This document shows, in pieces, positions 61,700 through 64,000 of a stretch of 64,000 nucleotides of DNA. Origin of the DNA: an uncultured Roseiflexaceae bacterium (GTDB lineage Bacteria; Chloroflexota; Chloroflexia; Chloroflexales; Roseiflexaceae); contig CALKHR010000008.1 of the NCBI GenBank assembly GCA_937988885.1, positions 23,912-87,911 of the forward strand, written 5' to 3'. Every line of letters begins with the position of its first letter. Within the stretch, counting starts at the first letter, position 1. A model generated the notes under the pieces. It saw only the letters and a program-made list of their open reading frames with translations. It was not told where the DNA came from and did no database searches. Position numbers and translations under genes: made by a program.

Positions 61700-62546
61700 A
61701 GCCGATGCCCACCTGCACTTCTTCAAGCCAGGCTACGCCAACACCCTACCCGAAAGTTGTCGCCGCCTGCAGCCCGACGAGATCACCCTCTACAGCGCGC
61801 TCGCTCAGAAACACCAGATCGCGCAAGTGCTCGCCGTCGGCTACGAGGGCGACGCCTGGGCCAGCGGCAACAACGCCTACCTGGCGGAGCTCGCCGCCCA
61901 ACACGCTTGGGTGCGGCCAGTCGCCTACCAGAGCAACCCCGGCGACCTCAGCATCGAGGCGCTGGAACAACTCGCCAAACAGCGCTTCGTCGGCCTCAGC
62001 ATCTACCTGTTCGACGACGCCATCGAAGCCAGCCTCAGCCGCGTCGAGGACAGCGTCTGGCAATGGCTCGTCGAGAAGCGCTGGCTGATCAGCGTCAACT
62101 CGCGGGGCGAACGCTGGCGCGCCTGGCAGCCAGTGCTCACGCGGCACCCCGAACTGCGGCTGCTCGTCTCGCACCTCGGCCTACCGCCCGCCGTCGCGCA
62201 GCCGCCCAGCGCCGCCGAAGCCCAACAAGCGCTCGCCAGTGTCATCGAACTGGCGCGCTTCCCAGGGACGCGCGTCAAACTTAGCGGCTTCTACGCCCTC
62301 ACCACACCAGGATATGATTACCCGCACCGCGCGGCCTGGCCCTACGTCGAAGCCCTGCTCGAAGCCTACGGCAGCGCGCGGCTCCTCTGGGCTTCCGACT
62401 TCAGCCCGAGCCTCGAATGGCTCAGTTTCGCCCAGACCATCGCACTGTTTGACCATATGCCCTTCCTAGATGATACTAAACGACAACAGATCACAGGCGA
62501 AAACCTGCTGCAACTCCTTACCGATATCGACAACGCAGCAGCATAA
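61686..62546 (+). CDS. Amidohydrolase-2-like metal-dependent hydrolase
   Basis: This 286-residue TIM-barrel protein of the amidohydrolase superfamily starts with the metal motif KADAHLHFFKPGY (HxH). Further landmarks are LRLLVSHLGLPPA (His) near residue 160, and LLWASDFSPSLEWLSFAQTI with the C-terminal metal-site Asp. The group includes lactonases such as those for L-fucono-lactone or 2-pyrone-4,6-dicarboxylate. It overlaps the end of the PLP gene by 14 nt. A lactone- or amide-opening step fits the rest of the cluster. Confidence 0.87.
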   Translation: MTYSKADAHLHFFKPGYANTLPESCRRLQPDEITLYSALAQKHQIAQVLAVGYEGDAWASGNNAYLAELAAQHAWVRPVAYQSNPGDLSIEALEQLAKQRFVGLSIYLFDDAIEASLSRVEDSVWQWLVEKRWLISVNSRGERWRAWQPVLTRHPELRLLVSHLGLPPAVAQPPSAAEAQQALASVIELARFPGTRVKLSGFYALTTPGYDYPHRAAWPYVEALLEAYGSARLLWASDFSPSLEWLSFAQTIALFDHMPFLDDTKRQQITGENLLQLLTDIDNAAA

Positions 62547-62568
62547 ACAACCATAAAAGGACAGACCC

Positions 62569-63339
62569 ATGCAACGCTTTACAGGAAAAGTAGCGCTCAT
62601 CACCGGCTCCGCCCGAGGCATCGGGCGCGGCATCGCACTCTGCCTCGCCGAAGAAGGCGCCGATATCATTGTCAACGACCTGCCGCCCCGCGAAGGGCCG
62701 GGGCCTCAAGGCACCGTCGCCGAGATCGAAGCGATGGGGCGTCGCGCCATCGCCATCGAAGCCGACATCTCCGACCGTGAGCAAGTCGCCGCTATGTTCG
62801 CGAAAGGCGTGGAACACTTCGGCCACATCGACGTCGTCGTGGCCAACGCCGCCTTCTCCATCCGCCAACTCGTCGTCGAGGCCGAATGGGACAAGGCCCT
62901 GCGCACCATCGAAGTGACCCAATTCGGCGTCTTTCACACCTGCCAAGCTGCCGCGCAGCAGATGATCAAACAGGGCAACGGCGGCAAAATCGTCATCATC
63001 GGCTCCATCCTCGGCGAGATACCGATGATCACCAGCGCCGCCTACAACATGTCCAAAGCCGCAGTGAACCACTTCGCGCGCACCCTCGCCGCCGAACTCG
63101 CGCCGCACCGCATCAACGTCAACGTCATCAACCCGGGCTACATCGACACCCCGGGCGAGCGCGCCTTCGCCACCGAAGAGCAGATCGCCGAATCGGCCAA
63201 AGCGCTGCCCTGGAAGCGCCTGGGCACCCCGCGCGACATCGGGCGGGCGGCGGCCTTCCTGGCCAGCGACGACGCCGACTACATCACCGGCACCGCGCTC
63301 GTGGTCGATGGCGGCTACCGAGGGGCTATGCACATCTAA
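62569..63339 (+). CDS. Short-chain dehydrogenase/reductase
   Basis: The 256-residue product is a classical SDR. It has the nucleotide-binding ALITGSARGIGRGIALCLAE, VVVANAAF (a variant of NNAG), catalytic Ser in GSILGEIPMITSAA and the Tyr-x3-Lys pair in YNMSKAAVNHFARTLAAELA. The end has the usual DADYITGTALVVDGGYRGAM. The preference for NAD or NADP cannot be set with confidence; an Asp after the second strand (IIVNDLPP) suggests NAD. AAAAGGAC lies upstream of the ATG, 22 nt after the hydrolase gene. It is the last gene of the ROK cluster. Confidence 0.93.
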   Translation: MQRFTGKVALITGSARGIGRGIALCLAEEGADIIVNDLPPREGPGPQGTVAEIEAMGRRAIAIEADISDREQVAAMFAKGVEHFGHIDVVVANAAFSIRQLVVEAEWDKALRTIEVTQFGVFHTCQAAAQQMIKQGNGGKIVIIGSILGEIPMITSAAYNMSKAAVNHFARTLAAELAPHRINVNVINPGYIDTPGERAFATEEQIAESAKALPWKRLGTPRDIGRAAAFLASDDADYITGTALVVDGGYRGAMHI

Positions 63340-63519
63340 CCCAAAGCAGTATTGTTGGGGAAGAAGGAGCAACCTCGTGATCAGCGCCCGTGGTCATGCT
63401 CCCGCATAAACTTGCAGCAGACGGCACCAACCGCACCCGTCCCAGTGCTACGGCAGCGTGGCCATCACGTGACACGGTGACACGGTGAGCAGGGCGCAAC
63501 AAAACGCAACGAAACGCAT

Positions 63520-64000
63520 TGTCATCCTGAATGAGCTGCCAGGCGACGTGAAGGATCTCACCGAAGAAGCAGCGAAAAACATTGATATTGACCTGTCAGG
63601 CGCGCGTTTTGGGCTTTGGATGCTCAAAGAGCGCCTGGCAGGTCGGCAAAGCATTGCAATGTGTTGCATTGTCATTCGCTGAGGGTACACATTGAGATTC
63701 TTCATTCCGCTACGCTCCATTACTCAGAACATAGCCATGTTTTGCCCCTCTACATATCGCACCGCGATATTGGTATCTCAGAATGACAGTGAAAAACAAT
63801 GAAACCAACGAAAAATCAGTGTCATCTCGAATGAAATGAGAGATCTCAATGTATATTCAATGCACAACGACGAGATTCCTCACTCCGTGCTACGCACTCC
63901 ATTCGGAATGACAGTGAAGAACGATGAAAAGCAACGTCATCCTGAACGCAAACCCACACGCACAAGGCCGCACGAGACGGGGAGATTCTTCACTTCGTGC
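63520..64000. repeat. Further dispersed repeat copies to the window end
   Basis: A B-type start at 63520 (TGTCATCCTGAATGAGCTGC), an A-type copy at about 63819-63919 (TGTCATCTCGAATGAAATGA, ending CATTCGGAATGACA) and another start at about 63934 cut by the window end. The A copy carries the ATTCCTCACTCCGTGC core of the array at 45208-46048. No gene is seen in 63340-64000. Confidence 0.8.
63590..63644. repeat. Inverted repeat element inside a repeat copy
   Basis: GACCTGTCAGGCGC (63590-63603) and GCGCCTGGCAGGTC (63631-63644) pair with one mismatch around a 27-nt loop. It lies inside a B/A-type repeat region and may be a separate small palindromic element inserted there. Confidence 0.6.

Noticed and set aside
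63485..63682. 65-codon frame near the window end
   Set aside because: It runs through dispersed repeats and the nested inverted repeat.

Overview
The window looks like a chromosomal segment of a filamentous or otherwise complex Chloroflexota bacterium, probably class Chloroflexia. The evidence is indirect: moderately high GC; lipoproteins with long Pro/Thr/Ala/Glu linkers after the lipobox; a stand-alone catalytic methylmalonyl-CoA mutase subunit; many Gfo/Idh/MocA dehydrogenases beside sugar ABC transporters; and a type III CRISPR locus with Csx15. No rRNA, tRNA, transposase or CRISPR array was recognised.

Layout. (1) 1-7479: the 3' part of a type III-B (Cmr) CRISPR-Cas operon, reading cmr3 (cut by the window edge), cmr1, cmr4, cmr5, cmr6. 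It is followed by a signalling block: a CARF-HEPN RNase of the Cas02710 type, a small CARF protein with an N-terminal helical hairpin and no visible effector domain, and csx15. Cas10/Cmr2, Cas6 and any adaptation genes must lie outside the window. (2) 7573-26368: housekeeping and envelope genes. These are methylmalonyl-CoA mutase, a zinc amidase, a YceI lipoprotein, a two-component system, an AT-rich DUF6602 gene, a YccF protein, a serine hydrolase, a TgpA-like transglutaminase, a DUF6624-like protein, and an export operon (membrane fusion protein, FtsX-type permease, two ATPases, one carrying a C-terminal AbrB-like domain). (3) 26369-27050: an AT-rich, gene-free stretch with a near-consensus promoter, a possible small RNA and a perfect dyad just upstream of a lacI-type gene. 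(4) 27051-45074: a LacI-linked glycan cluster with an Opp-type oligosaccharide ABC transporter, an MFS carrier, four Gfo/Idh/MocA enzymes, a GH20 hexosaminidase, a PIG-L deacetylase and a GH1 glycosidase. (5) 45208-46048: a tandem array of two alternating repeat units. (6) 46195-49912: a fused GlcD/GlcF-type dehydrogenase and a small zinc-ribbon membrane protein. (7) 50336-63339: a ROK-linked catabolic cluster with a MalEFG-like sugar importer, two Gfo/Idh/MocA enzymes, an SMP-30 lactonase, CutC, an M20 amidohydrolase, a class V PLP enzyme, an amidohydrolase and an SDR. (8) 63340-64000: more copies of the dispersed repeat.

How the genes work together. In region 1 the Cmr complex would detect and cut target RNA and, through Cas10 outside the window, make cyclic oligoadenylate. 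The CARF-HEPN protein would be the RNase switched on by it, while the hairpin-CARF protein and Csx15 may relay or damp the signal. Regions 4 and 7 each pair a regulator, a lipoprotein-dependent ABC importer and a set of redox and hydrolytic enzymes, so each looks like a complete uptake and breakdown module. Their substrates cannot be read from the sequence; an N-acetylated beta-linked glycan is the best guess for region 4.
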